From assembly GCA_009780625.1 (NCBI GenBank), contig WQZR01000003.1, forward strand, positions 1 to 32,600: a stretch of 32,600 bases of DNA, in the 5' to 3' direction. Positions 7,186-13,819 of the stretch are shown in pieces (positions within the stretch are counted from its first letter, which is position 1; each line of letters starts with the position of its first letter). Both the position numbers and the translations under genes were made by a program. Below the pieces are notes generated by a model, which was not told where the DNA came from, did not search any database, and saw nothing but the letters and a program-made list of their open reading frames with translations. This stretch comes from Bacillota bacterium (lineage in GTDB: Bacteria; Bacillota; Clostridia; Christensenellales; UBA1242).

Positions 7186-7641
7186 TTATTTAACGTCTAA
7201 TATTTTAACCTGATATTTGCCATTTGCTGTTGCAACAAAAGCGTCTTCGCCTTTTCTCTTGCCCCAAATAGCAGCACCGATTGGGCTTTCGTTAGAAATA
7301 ATTGTTTCGCCATTAGCTTCCAGAATTCCTCTAACTTCATATGTCATCTTTTCGTTTTCTTCAATATCGAGAATAGTAAAAATAGAGCCATAGCCGATTG
7401 TGCCGTCTGTTGCCTTTTTATATACTTTTGCCGTTCTGAGTAGTGCTTCTAGTTCAGCGATGTCTTTATCAAGGTTGTTGATGCTTTCTCTAGCTTCTTG
7501 ATATTCGCTGTTCTCAGATAAATCACCATGCTCTCTAGCTGTTCCCAGTTTTTTAGAGAGGTCTTCTCTGATTGGTCCTTTCATTTCTTTTAGTTTCTCT
7601 TGTTGCAGGTTGAAACCTTCCTGGCTTAGGTAAACTGTCAT
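7186..7641 (-). CDS. greA: transcription elongation factor GreA
   Basis: Protein of 151 residues. The N-terminal coiled coil carries the GreA signature AREHGDLSENSEY with the acidic tip residues that enter the RNA polymerase secondary channel. The C-terminal domain has GYGS, ESPIGAAIWGKRKGE and YQVKIL, as in the FKBP-like domain. GreA stimulates RNA cleavage by backtracked polymerase. I chose the ATG at 7641 because AAAAGGAG lies six bases upstream. A GTG at 7662 would put the ribosome site inside the gene. It lies on the minus strand between ricT and the tatD group and has its own consensus promoter. Confidence 0.95.
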   Translation of the reverse strand: MTVYLSQEGFNLQQEKLKEMKGPIREDLSKKLGTAREHGDLSENSEYQEARESINNLDKDIAELEALLRTAKVYKKATDGTIGYGSIFTILDIEENEKMTYEVRGILEANGETIISNESPIGAAIWGKRKGEDAFVATANGKYQVKILDVK

Positions 7642-7720
7642 GTATAACTCCTTTTCTGCCACTCAGTTTATATTTGTCGTCAAATAATAAAAAAAGTCCT
7701 TATTACTTGCTGACCCCATT

Positions 7721-7748
7721 ATTATAGTCTATATTTAAAATAAGTCAA
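7721..7748 (-). promoter_or_regulatory. sigma-A promoter of greA
   Basis: Read on the minus strand: TTGACT (7748-7743), a 16-bp spacer and TATAAT (7726-7721). The predicted start near 7714 gives a leader of about 70 nt with an AAAAGGAG ribosome site. Confidence 0.8.
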
Positions 7749-7806
7749 CTTATTTCGGGGCTGTCGTAATTTAGACTTTTTTTCTGAAACGAGACACAAG
7801 ATGTTG

Positions 7807-7815
7807 TGGTATTAT
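7807..7815 (+). promoter_or_regulatory. extended -10 for the small gene at 7823
   Basis: TGGTATTAT ends seven bases before the ATG at 7823. No ribosome site is visible. Confidence 0.45.
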
Positions 7816-7822
7816 TATATAT

Positions 7823-8098
7823 ATGATTAAGCTATGGGTAAAGTTGCATAAAGGTGAAAGACTTGTGAAGAATATCATTCACAAATTTGAGTTGGAAGAC
7901 GGAACAGATTATATCAATGCCGACGATTTTTATAAACAAATTCAAAAGATTTGCGAGGGGCTAGACATTGCAACGCCTGTTGTTCTCTCTGCACATTTTA
8001 ACAACTTTCAACTTTTCAACTTCTGCGAGTTTAAAAAGACAGACTTTGTTGATGAATTTAAGTTCACCAAGATGGTTGTTAGTATAGCCAGGGAGTGA
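7823..8098 (+). CDS. conserved-looking small protein of unknown function
   Basis: Protein of 91 residues, predicted soluble, with no signal peptide or membrane helix. Features are a basic N-terminal strand (IKLWVKLHKGERLVK), an acidic middle, then a Pro-Val-Val-Leu-Ser stretch and a run rich in Phe, Asn and Asp that ends DFVDEFKFTKMVVSI. The layout resembles small proteins I have seen in Clostridia with an LSxHFxxFxxF core, but I do not know a function. Codon use looks like the neighbours, and the gene has its own promoter. Its TGA stop is part of the tatD promoter, so the two genes are tightly packed. Confidence 0.6.
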   Translation: MIKLWVKLHKGERLVKNIIHKFELEDGTDYINADDFYKQIQKICEGLDIATPVVLSAHFNNFQLFNFCEFKKTDFVDEFKFTKMVVSIARE

Positions 8099-8104
8099 TA
8101 GAAT
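8096..8104 (+). promoter_or_regulatory. extended -10 for tatD, predicted leaderless
   Basis: TGATAGAAT ends six bases before the tatD ATG at 8111. The TG of the promoter is also the start of the TGA stop of the upstream gene. Confidence 0.5.
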
Positions 8105-8110
8105 AGACTT

Positions 8111-8992
8111 ATGTATATAGACACGCACACACACATTAGAGACCACAACTATACAGTGGAAGAACAAGAAGCAATTATTAAGTCGCTTAAAGACAGCGGC
8201 GTGAGTTTTATTATTGACATTGGAACGGCAATTGAAACAAGTCTAGAATCGATTGAACTGGCTAAAGCACATAAAACAGTTTATGCAACTGTTGGAATTC
8301 ACCCATATGAAATTGTTGAGGGAAGAAGAGAAACTTATGATATAGACGAGAATATTGCAAAGTTAGACGATATTATTAAAAAAGAAAAGAAACATATTGT
8401 TGCAATGGGTGAGATTGGGCTGGATTATCACTATCAAGACTATTCGAGAACAACGCAAATCGAACTTTTTATCAAGCAGTTGGAACTTGCAAAAAAGCAT
8501 GCACTGCCTTTGGTTATTCATCTGAGAAGCGTTGAAGACAACAGAAAGGAATCGAACATTGCAGTAAACCCAAATGAAAACAACGAAGATAATGCTTTCG
8601 CTGACTTTCTAGAAATTGTTAGAACCAGAAGAGAACTGTTTGACACAAAAATTCTTATGCACTGCTATGCAGGAAGTTTGGAATACACAAAAGAAGTTGT
8701 TAAAGAATTAAACCCATACTTCAGTTTTGGGGGAATAATCACGTTTAAAAAAGCAAGAGACAGCAAGGCAGAGATTATAAAAGAAATTGGCTTAAATCGC
8801 ATTATGGCTGAAACAGATTGCCCATATCTAACACCAGAGCCGATGCGTGGGAAATTTAAGAACGAGCCTAAATATGTTTCTTATGTATATAAACGAATTG
8901 CAGAAATATTTGAGTTAGACGAAGAAGTTGTGAAAACAAAAATTTTAGAAAACATAAACGATATGTTTAAATTGGACGGTAAACATGAGTAG
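8111..8992 (+). CDS. tatD: TatD-family metal-dependent DNase
   Basis: Protein of 293 residues. Metal-binding motifs of the TatD amidohydrolase fold are in order: DTHTH at the N-terminus, GIHPYE, MGEIGLDYH, LVIHLR, LMHCYAG, FSFGG and the late ETDCPYLTPEP. TatD enzymes are metal-dependent deoxyribonucleases or phosphodiesterases involved in DNA repair and turnover. It is longer than the usual 255-265 residues because of an insert after LVIHLRS (about residues 140-170, Asn/Glu-rich). It overlaps ksgA by 8 bp, so the pair is an operon as in Bacillus (yabD, then ksgA nearby). The rnmV gene usually between them is absent. Confidence 0.95.
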   Translation: MYIDTHTHIRDHNYTVEEQEAIIKSLKDSGVSFIIDIGTAIETSLESIELAKAHKTVYATVGIHPYEIVEGRRETYDIDENIAKLDDIIKKEKKHIVAMGEIGLDYHYQDYSRTTQIELFIKQLELAKKHALPLVIHLRSVEDNRKESNIAVNPNENNEDNAFADFLEIVRTRRELFDTKILMHCYAGSLEYTKEVVKELNPYFSFGGIITFKKARDSKAEIIKEIGLNRIMAETDCPYLTPEPMRGKFKNEPKYVSYVYKRIAEIFELDEEVVKTKILENINDMFKLDGKHE

Positions 8993-9833
8993 AGTATATG
9001 AAGAGTTGAAAGAAGCAGGGTTTAGCTTCAAAAAGAAGTTTGGTCAAAACTTCATCACAGACAGAAATCTGCTTGAGGCAATTGCATCTGACGCAAACAT
9101 TTCAAGAGAAGACACTGTTTTGGAAATTGGCGTGGGGGCAGGAACTCTCACAGAAGTTCTTGCGGCGACTGCAAAGCATATTCTTGCGGTTGAAATTGAT
9201 GTTTTGCTTAATGGGTTTCTTTATAAAAAGTTTGAAGATGCTGAAAACGTTTTGCTTCTTTTCAGCGACATATTGGAAATAAAGAAAGAAGACTTACTTA
9301 CAATGCTAGCCCTAGAAAAGGGTGGGAAGTTTAAGGTTGTTGCAAATTTGCCATACTACATCACCACACCGATTATTTTTAAACTGATTGACGATTTTAT
9401 GGAAGAACTTGAAAGCATCACGGTGATGGTTCAAAAAGAAGTTGCAGAGCGAATTGTGGCTAAACCTGGCACAAAGGAATATGGAATCATTTCGGTTAAA
9501 CTAAACGCAGTTGCAAACACAAGAATTTCAAGAACGGTTTCAAGAAAGATGTTTAGGCCAGAGCCAAATGTGGACAGTGCGATGCTTGTTATTGAATTTG
9601 ACGAAGCAAAGAAAAAAGAGTTTGGAGATGTAACATTCGAACAGTTTAAAAAAGTTGTTAGCGGATGTTTTGGAATGAGAAGAAAAACACTTCACAACAA
9701 CTTGGTTTCTGCGCTTAAACTAGATAAGGTGAAGGCAAAAGAGATTATAACTAAATTAGGTTTTAGCGAAGACATTAGAGCAGAAAGGCTTACATATGAA
9801 GATTTCATTCGTCTAACCCGCGAAATATTTTAA
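8985..9833 (+). CDS. ksgA: 16S rRNA dimethyladenosine transferase
   Basis: Protein of 282 residues. KsgA/RsmA dimethylates two adjacent adenosines near the 3' end of 16S rRNA late in 30S assembly. Motifs: KKKFGQNFI at the N-terminus, SAM-binding LEIGVGAGTLTEVL, the acidic end of strand 2 (AVEID), catalytic NLPYYITTPI (motif IV), RPEPNVDSA and the C-terminal helical domain. The start overlaps the tatD stop by 8 bp. Length is normal. Nothing unusual is seen. Confidence 0.96.
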   Translation: MSRVYEELKEAGFSFKKKFGQNFITDRNLLEAIASDANISREDTVLEIGVGAGTLTEVLAATAKHILAVEIDVLLNGFLYKKFEDAENVLLLFSDILEIKKEDLLTMLALEKGGKFKVVANLPYYITTPIIFKLIDDFMEELESITVMVQKEVAERIVAKPGTKEYGIISVKLNAVANTRISRTVSRKMFRPEPNVDSAMLVIEFDEAKKKEFGDVTFEQFKKVVSGCFGMRRKTLHNNLVSALKLDKVKAKEIITKLGFSEDIRAERLTYEDFIRLTREIF

Positions 9834-9874
9834 TATATAACAAAGTAATATAAAAATTGGCAAACTCTTTGTTT

Positions 9875-9880
9875 TAGAAT
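9875..9880 (+). promoter_or_regulatory. -10 for the gene at 9887, predicted leaderless
   Basis: TAGAAT ends six bases before the ATG. There is no extended TG element and the -35 is weak. Confidence 0.4.
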
Positions 9881-9886
9881 GGCAGC

Positions 9887-10681
9887 ATGGGCTATTCTAA
9901 GAAGATTGTTATTCTGAGTGATGTTTCTAATATCAAGAGTGAAAGAAAATGCTATCTGACTCTTGAGTCTATAGGAAGCGAACTTTTTGGGAGCGTTAAG
10001 TTTTTTAATTTTATTCAAGAAAAAGATTTAACACTTGGAATTATGGTGGACGGAGTTATGCTTTCAACCATTCTGCTTAGAAAAGAAACGAACATCTTTA
10101 CCCTAAATATTGAACTTGAAGTGAACAAAGATGTTTTTGCATTGCTTGCGTATGTGGAGAATGGCAAGGCAGAGCCTTGTTTTTTTGGAGGTGGCGGGAC
10201 TCATCAACCACCCTACAAAAAACTGACAAGCAAGGCGTTGGAGTTTAATGGAATTGGTGTTAGACCAAAAATTGATTCAGCTCTGTTTGAATATACAGAA
10301 AAAGAAATTGAAGAAACTGTTGACAAAGAAATGCAGAATGTAGGGGTCGCTGTCCTCAGCGACCCGCAACCTTTTTTCAACTTGGTAGAAGAAGAGATTG
10401 AAGAAATGTTTTTGACATATCCAAAAGAAACAATGCTTGAGAACTCTATTCCAAACAGTCGGTTTTGCAGAGTTAGTTATGGACGGGAAAATATGTTTTA
10501 TGCTCTTGGAATAATTTATGAAGACTTGGTTCCAGAATATATTTGTTATGCAGTTCCAGCAAAAAGCGAAGGAGAAAAACCAAAGGAGTTTGCAAAGTTT
10601 TGCCAATGGTTGCCAACAAAAGTTGGGGGCTTCTTTATGATGTTTCAGGATGCAAAAAGCGGAAAAAGCATCGTTTTTTAG
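9887..10681 (+). CDS. clostridial conserved-type protein of unknown function carrying an in-frame palindrome
   Basis: Protein of 264 residues, predicted cytoplasmic. The N-terminal half is beta-rich (KKIVILSDVSN..., LESIGSELFGSVKFF). A glycine-rich turn (FFGGGG) and an acidic linker follow. The C-terminal third has FCRVSYGRENMFYALGIIY, EYICYAVPAKSE, FCQWLPTKVGGFFMMFQDAKSG. I recall a clostridial domain with the consensus CYxVP...CxWLP...MYQDAxTG, but know no function for it. It sits between ksgA and veg, where yabG lies in Bacillus and C. difficile, but it shows no YabG protease features that I recognise. The linker encodes VGVAVLSDPQ from an inserted hairpin repeat (10340-10370) that keeps the frame open. 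Confidence 0.7.
   Translation: MGYSKKIVILSDVSNIKSERKCYLTLESIGSELFGSVKFFNFIQEKDLTLGIMVDGVMLSTILLRKETNIFTLNIELEVNKDVFALLAYVENGKAEPCFFGGGGTHQPPYKKLTSKALEFNGIGVRPKIDSALFEYTEKEIEETVDKEMQNVGVAVLSDPQPFFNLVEEEIEEMFLTYPKETMLENSIPNSRFCRVSYGRENMFYALGIIYEDLVPEYICYAVPAKSEGEKPKEFAKFCQWLPTKVGGFFMMFQDAKSGKSIVF
10340..10370 (+). repeat. REP-like palindromic repeat inside a coding region
   Basis: GTAGGGG ... CCCGC ends enclose a perfect 8-bp stem, GGGTCGCT (10344-10351) with AGCGACCC (10358-10365), and a six-base loop GTCCTC. A second copy with different stem bases but the same ends and a matching pyrimidine-rich loop lies at 29655-29685 in the opposite orientation. Confidence 0.7.
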
Positions 10682-10745
10682 TTGTTTAAATAAAGCTGGA
10701 AATGTGCTAAAATTAGTAGACAAAAAGGTTAAAAATCATTATACT

Positions 10746-10774
10746 TTGACATAACTCTTTTGTGTAGCTAAAAT
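10746..10774 (+). promoter_or_regulatory. sigma-A promoter of the zinc-ribbon gene
   Basis: TTGACA (10746-10751), a 17-bp spacer and TAAAAT (10769-10774). The transcript would begin near 10781, giving a leader of about 28 nt. Confidence 0.75.
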
Positions 10775-10808
10775 TGAAAAAATGCATAAATTAAATAGCG
10801 GAGGACAA

Positions 10809-11318
10809 ATGAAGTATATTCGTTGCCCAAGATGTGAACTTAACTATATTCAAAAGAAAGACAAGCTTTGCGGTGTTTGCAAAGGTGAACTTAAAATTTC
10901 AGGTGGAGAAGAATTCAACGAACTGGAGGCGGATTATGAAATCTGTCCTTTGTGTAAAATAAACTATATCACAACAGATGAGGACATGTGCGCAAGTTGT
11001 GCTAAGGAAAGAAGCATAGAACTTGAAAGTGACGACTTTATTGACAGAGAATGGAAAAAATATATCAACGACGAAGATGAAGACGAAGTTGTTAAAGAAA
11101 CAGAAAATCTGAGAGTTGCAGACTATCACGATGAAGAGGAAGAAGAGGAAGAAGACGAAGACGGAATCGACATCGGAGAACTTGCTCTTGATGATGAAGA
11201 CTTCGACGATGAAGCCGAAGGTGAACTAGACATTGAAGGTCTAGCTGATGACTTTGAAGATGAAGAATTTGAAGACGAAGAAGATGAGGACGAAGAAGAG
11301 GAAGAAGACGAAGAATAA
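10809..11318 (+). CDS. double zinc-ribbon protein with long acidic tail
   Basis: Protein of 169 residues. Two CxxC...CxxC knuckles occur in tandem: CPRC...CGVC and CPLC...CASC, both followed by similar spacing, so each should bind one zinc ion. From about residue 75 on, the chain is dominated by Asp and Glu, with several runs of four to five acidic residues up to the C-terminus. Related clostridial proteins with a CPRCELNYI start exist but have no assigned role that I know. The ribbon could bind nucleic acid or protein, and the acidic tail could mimic nucleic acid (inference). I chose the ATG at 10809 because GGAGG lies four bases upstream. A strong promoter and a terminator make it a single-gene unit. 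Confidence 0.75.
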   Translation: MKYIRCPRCELNYIQKKDKLCGVCKGELKISGGEEFNELEADYEICPLCKINYITTDEDMCASCAKERSIELESDDFIDREWKKYINDEDEDEVVKETENLRVADYHDEEEEEEEDEDGIDIGELALDDEDFDDEAEGELDIEGLADDFEDEEFEDEEDEDEEEEEDEE

Positions 11319-11348
11319 AAAAATGCCCTAGCAATAGGGCGTTTTTTT
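11318..11348. terminator. bidirectional intrinsic terminator overlapping the end of veg
   Basis: GCCCTA (11325-11330) pairs with TAGGGC (11335-11340) around GCAA, with A and T tracts outside. The minus-strand arm contains the veg stop codon. Confidence 0.9.
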
Positions 11349-11585
11349 GTTTATAACAACATTGCCACACAAAACATCTGTATAAGTTGCTGAGATGTTT
11401 TTTGGCTGTTCTTGCCCAGCGGTTTCCACGCTTAGAGTAAAGACCTGTGGGTAGGTTTCCTTTATTTGCCCAAAATAGGTTTCAATCTTTTTTCTGCCTT
11501 TGTTGATTTTGATTTTTATATCTTGCCCAACAAGTTCTTTAATCTTTTCGCGGACAACTTCGATGCTAGGTGGTTTTTGTTTCAT
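11328..11585 (-). CDS. veg: Veg family protein
   Basis: Protein of 85 residues. Landmarks are KIKELVGQDIKIKINKGRKK, FGQIKETYPQVFTL and SATYTDVLCGNVVI, matching the Veg family (LGxxVxLxANxGRKKxxxxxGxLxExYPxxFxVxL...SYSYxDVLTxxVxL). Veg is a small, highly expressed cytoplasmic protein in Bacillus, reported to influence biofilm gene expression and spore outgrowth. Its position between ksgA and sipL is conserved in Clostridia, but here it is inverted relative to both neighbours. The last codons (Thr-Pro-Tyr-Cys-stop) are read through the terminator stem. A -10-like CATACT ends eight bases before the ATG, so the message is probably leaderless. Confidence 0.88.
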   Translation of the reverse strand: MKQKPPSIEVVREKIKELVGQDIKIKINKGRKKIETYFGQIKETYPQVFTLSVETAGQEQPKNISATYTDVLCGNVVINKKTPYC

Positions 11586-11593
11586 ATATATAT

Positions 11594-11599
11594 AGTATG
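11594..11599 (-). promoter_or_regulatory. -10 of veg, predicted leaderless
   Basis: On the minus strand CATACT is followed by an alternating AT stretch of eight bases and the ATG at 11585. No ribosome binding site. Confidence 0.4.
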
Positions 11600-11648
11600 C
11601 ACAAGAAGTTGTTTTTAAAACCTAGTTCTAAAATATGGGGAGTGTTAA

Positions 11649-11654
11649 TAGAAT
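11649..11654 (+). promoter_or_regulatory. -10 of sipL
   Basis: TAGAAT lies 27 bases before the ATG at 11682. The leader holds a clear TAGGAGG ribosome site. Confidence 0.4.
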
Positions 11655-11681
11655 AGAGCATAAAAAACTCTAGGAGGCACA

Positions 11682-13211
11682 ATGTTTAACATGTCGGGAG
11701 AAACGGTTCACAACATAAACAAGGTTATAAGACTGGCGTCTTCGCAAACCAAGGTTCTGGCTAGGCTTAGCGCAGAAGGGGTGGAAATAAAGCGAGTTCT
11801 TAAAGCAGGCGCAGTTTCGAAGGTTTTAACCCATGAAGTTTTGGAAGGCAGCATTATGGTTGGCGGACTGATTGAAAACTCGGTTATGTTTTTAGACAAA
11901 GACGGCATGGTTAGGCAAATGGAAGGGACTAGCGAATTTAATTTGAAAATTGACGATAGAGCGATTGATATTGAATGTGCTGTTGTTTTTTCTAAGGCTG
12001 TTGTTGTGAGCAGCGAATTTAGGCTGGAGAGTGATTCTGTTGTGTCTATTGAAATTGTTGTTGAAACAGAAATGTTTATAAACAAAAAGCACCAAATCAA
12101 AACAAATATTGTTTCAGACGACAAATGTTTTGTCAAAAGCGAAAAAACAGAAATTCCAACTGTAAGGGCGGTTTCTAGAAAAGAATCTAATTTAGAACTT
12201 ATTATAAAAACAAAGGAAGAGGCAAAACAAATTCTTGAGGTTTCAACAAAGGCCTTTATTAAGGACGTTGTGTTTAAAGGTGGAAACTTGTTTGCAATTG
12301 GGGAGATATATTCTAAAGTAAGCTTTTTGACAAACGATGAAACATCGGAACTTAAAACTGTGTATGACGAAGCAGAGTTTGAAGAAGAACTTATGAATCT
12401 AGAATCGGCACAGTTTGCTTCAGGAGACGCACAAGTTGAGGTTGTTTCAACTTCGGGAAGTGTTAGTGCTAGGGAGATTTCGATTAGAACAAATATAAGA
12501 ATTGATTATGTTGTTTTTGAAAACAAAGAACTTAACCTTGCGCTTGACGCATATTCGACTGCTGCAAATTTAAATTTAGGACTAGACACAACAGTTTTGG
12601 AGGTTCTAAGGTTTAGCCAAAACTTTAAAGATGAAATAAATTCCACAGTTACACTCAAAGTGAAGCCAGACCATAAGGCAAAAGTGAACTCTGTTATTGA
12701 AAAAAACATCACGGCAATCAATGCGTGGACAAAAGACAGGGAATGTTTTGTTGAGGGGTTGGCTAGCTTTTCGGTTATATACGACGAAATAACTCCAGAC
12801 ATGGAGCACAAAGAACTGACAAGTGTTGAAGTGGAGTTGCCTTTTTCGCTAAGTTTTAGGGAACCACAAGCAATTGAAGGCGACAAACTTAGAGTGAGTG
12901 TGAGTTTTAAAAGTACAGACATAAAACAACTTCGAGGAGAAGAGGCAGAAATCAGCAGTTATTTAAACTTCTTTGTTGGAGTGTATAGAACTGAAGAGCA
13001 TGTGCATCTTTCATCTGTAACTGTTGATGAAGCAGTTGAGCAGGAGCATATGGCATTGACTCTATATATTGCAACAGGCGGAGATGATTTGTGGGCAATT
13101 GCAAAAAAACTTAGAGTGGACCCGGCGATTGTTGTTTCGCAGAATCCAGAATGTGAGAGCGAAATAAAGACAGGACAACAGTTGACCATCTTTCGACAAA
13201 GAAACGTCTAG
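11682..13211 (+). CDS. sipL: SipL-like spore morphogenesis protein (SPOCS repeats plus LysM)
   Basis: Protein of 509 residues. Three beta-rich DUF3794/SPOCS units can be traced: about 50-110 (VLEGSIMVGGLI ...), about 195-265 (VVFKGGNLFAIGEI ...) and about 340-420 (CFVEGLASFSVIYDE ...). The C-terminus is a LysM domain of about 45 residues (LYIATGGDDLWAIAKKL ... VSQNPECESEIKTGQQLTI). This is the architecture of C. difficile SipL, which binds SpoIVA on the forespore surface through LysM and is required for coat assembly. The position after veg supports it. TAGGAGG sits six bases before the ATG. The stop codon lies in the loop of a shared terminator and overlaps the stop of convergent spoIIR. Confidence 0.87.
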   Translation: MFNMSGETVHNINKVIRLASSQTKVLARLSAEGVEIKRVLKAGAVSKVLTHEVLEGSIMVGGLIENSVMFLDKDGMVRQMEGTSEFNLKIDDRAIDIECAVVFSKAVVVSSEFRLESDSVVSIEIVVETEMFINKKHQIKTNIVSDDKCFVKSEKTEIPTVRAVSRKESNLELIIKTKEEAKQILEVSTKAFIKDVVFKGGNLFAIGEIYSKVSFLTNDETSELKTVYDEAEFEEELMNLESAQFASGDAQVEVVSTSGSVSAREISIRTNIRIDYVVFENKELNLALDAYSTAANLNLGLDTTVLEVLRFSQNFKDEINSTVTLKVKPDHKAKVNSVIEKNITAINAWTKDRECFVEGLASFSVIYDEITPDMEHKELTSVEVELPFSLSFREPQAIEGDKLRVSVSFKSTDIKQLRGEEAEISSYLNFFVGVYRTEEHVHLSSVTVDEAVEQEHMALTLYIATGGDDLWAIAKKLRVDPAIVVSQNPECESEIKTGQQLTIFRQRNV

Positions 13212-13223
13212 GCGTTTCTTTTT
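13198..13223. terminator. bidirectional terminator containing both stop codons
   Basis: AAAGAAACG (13198-13206) pairs with CGTTTCTTT (13213-13221) around a TCTAGG loop. The palindrome CTAG in the loop supplies a TAG stop to sipL on one strand and to spoIIR on the other. Confidence 0.85.
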
Positions 13224-13738
13224 ATTAAATCCCACAAGATGCTTCTATACTCAACATTATCGCCAGTTCCGCCGGAGATGAAGCAAAGGGGCGGATAAAT
13301 CACGCACCACCAATTTTGGCCGTTTCCATTGCCGAGCGTGATGATTAGGGCATCATAAAACCCGTTTTCCAAAACTGTGCCGTTATAGCTTCTTGTTGGA
13401 AAATGCTCTTGAGATAGCCTTGCTGAAGCTCCATAACCAAAACCGTTTGCTCTAAGCACGGCTATTGAAATTTGCTCAATCATTTTGATGTTATTGTTTA
13501 TTATTTCTATTGCTTCTTTGGCTGAAGACGTGGCTTTGACTCTTGGCTCGATATAGGCAACAACTTCTTCCATGACAAGAAGTTTAACCACTTGGTCTTG
13601 TTGGCTGTCGGAATTTGCTCGAATATGAAACCTCAAAAAGCCTTCTGCCGTTTTTGGGTTTTGGTTGAAAAAACTTACTCCAAAGAACACCAAAGCAAGG
13701 CTGCAAATGACTGATGAAACTATTATCATTTTCTTCAT
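13208..13738 (-). CDS. spoIIR: stage II sporulation protein R
   Basis: Protein of 176 residues. An N-terminal signal or membrane helix (about 4-22) is followed by the SpoIIR signatures LRFHIRANSDSQQDQ, a long helix, HFPTRSYNGTVLENGFYDALII and NWWCVIYPPLCF. SpoIIR is made in the forespore under sigma-F, is secreted into the intermembrane space and triggers SpoIIGA to process pro-sigma-E. The start at 13738 gives a normal signal peptide. It follows AATACT by six bases, so the message may be leaderless. The gene is divergent from the ypeB-like gene and convergent with sipL, sharing a 4-bp CTAG overlap. Confidence 0.93.
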   Translation of the reverse strand: MKKMIIVSSVICSLALVFFGVSFFNQNPKTAEGFLRFHIRANSDSQQDQVVKLLVMEEVVAYIEPRVKATSSAKEAIEIINNNIKMIEQISIAVLRANGFGYGASARLSQEHFPTRSYNGTVLENGFYDALIITLGNGNGQNWWCVIYPPLCFISGGTGDNVEYRSILWDLIKRNA

Positions 13739-13819
13739 ATAAAGAGTATTGACGCCAGAGAAAAGAGACAAAAAAGAATTATGTAGAATAATAAAAAACA
13801 ATGTTGGTTATATTTATTT
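13739..13819. promoter_or_regulatory. divergent promoter region spoIIR / ypeB-like
   Basis: An 81-bp gap. Minus strand: AATACT (13750-13745) ends six bases before the spoIIR ATG. Plus strand: TATATT (13809-13814) ends five bases before the ATG at 13820. Both fit the leaderless pattern. A sigma-F or sigma-G motif could not be assigned with confidence. Confidence 0.4.

Noticed and set aside
11130-11318. Tandem DNA repeat in the GAAGA-rich stretch
   Set aside because: The repetition comes from Glu/Asp codons of an acidic tail and has no regular unit.
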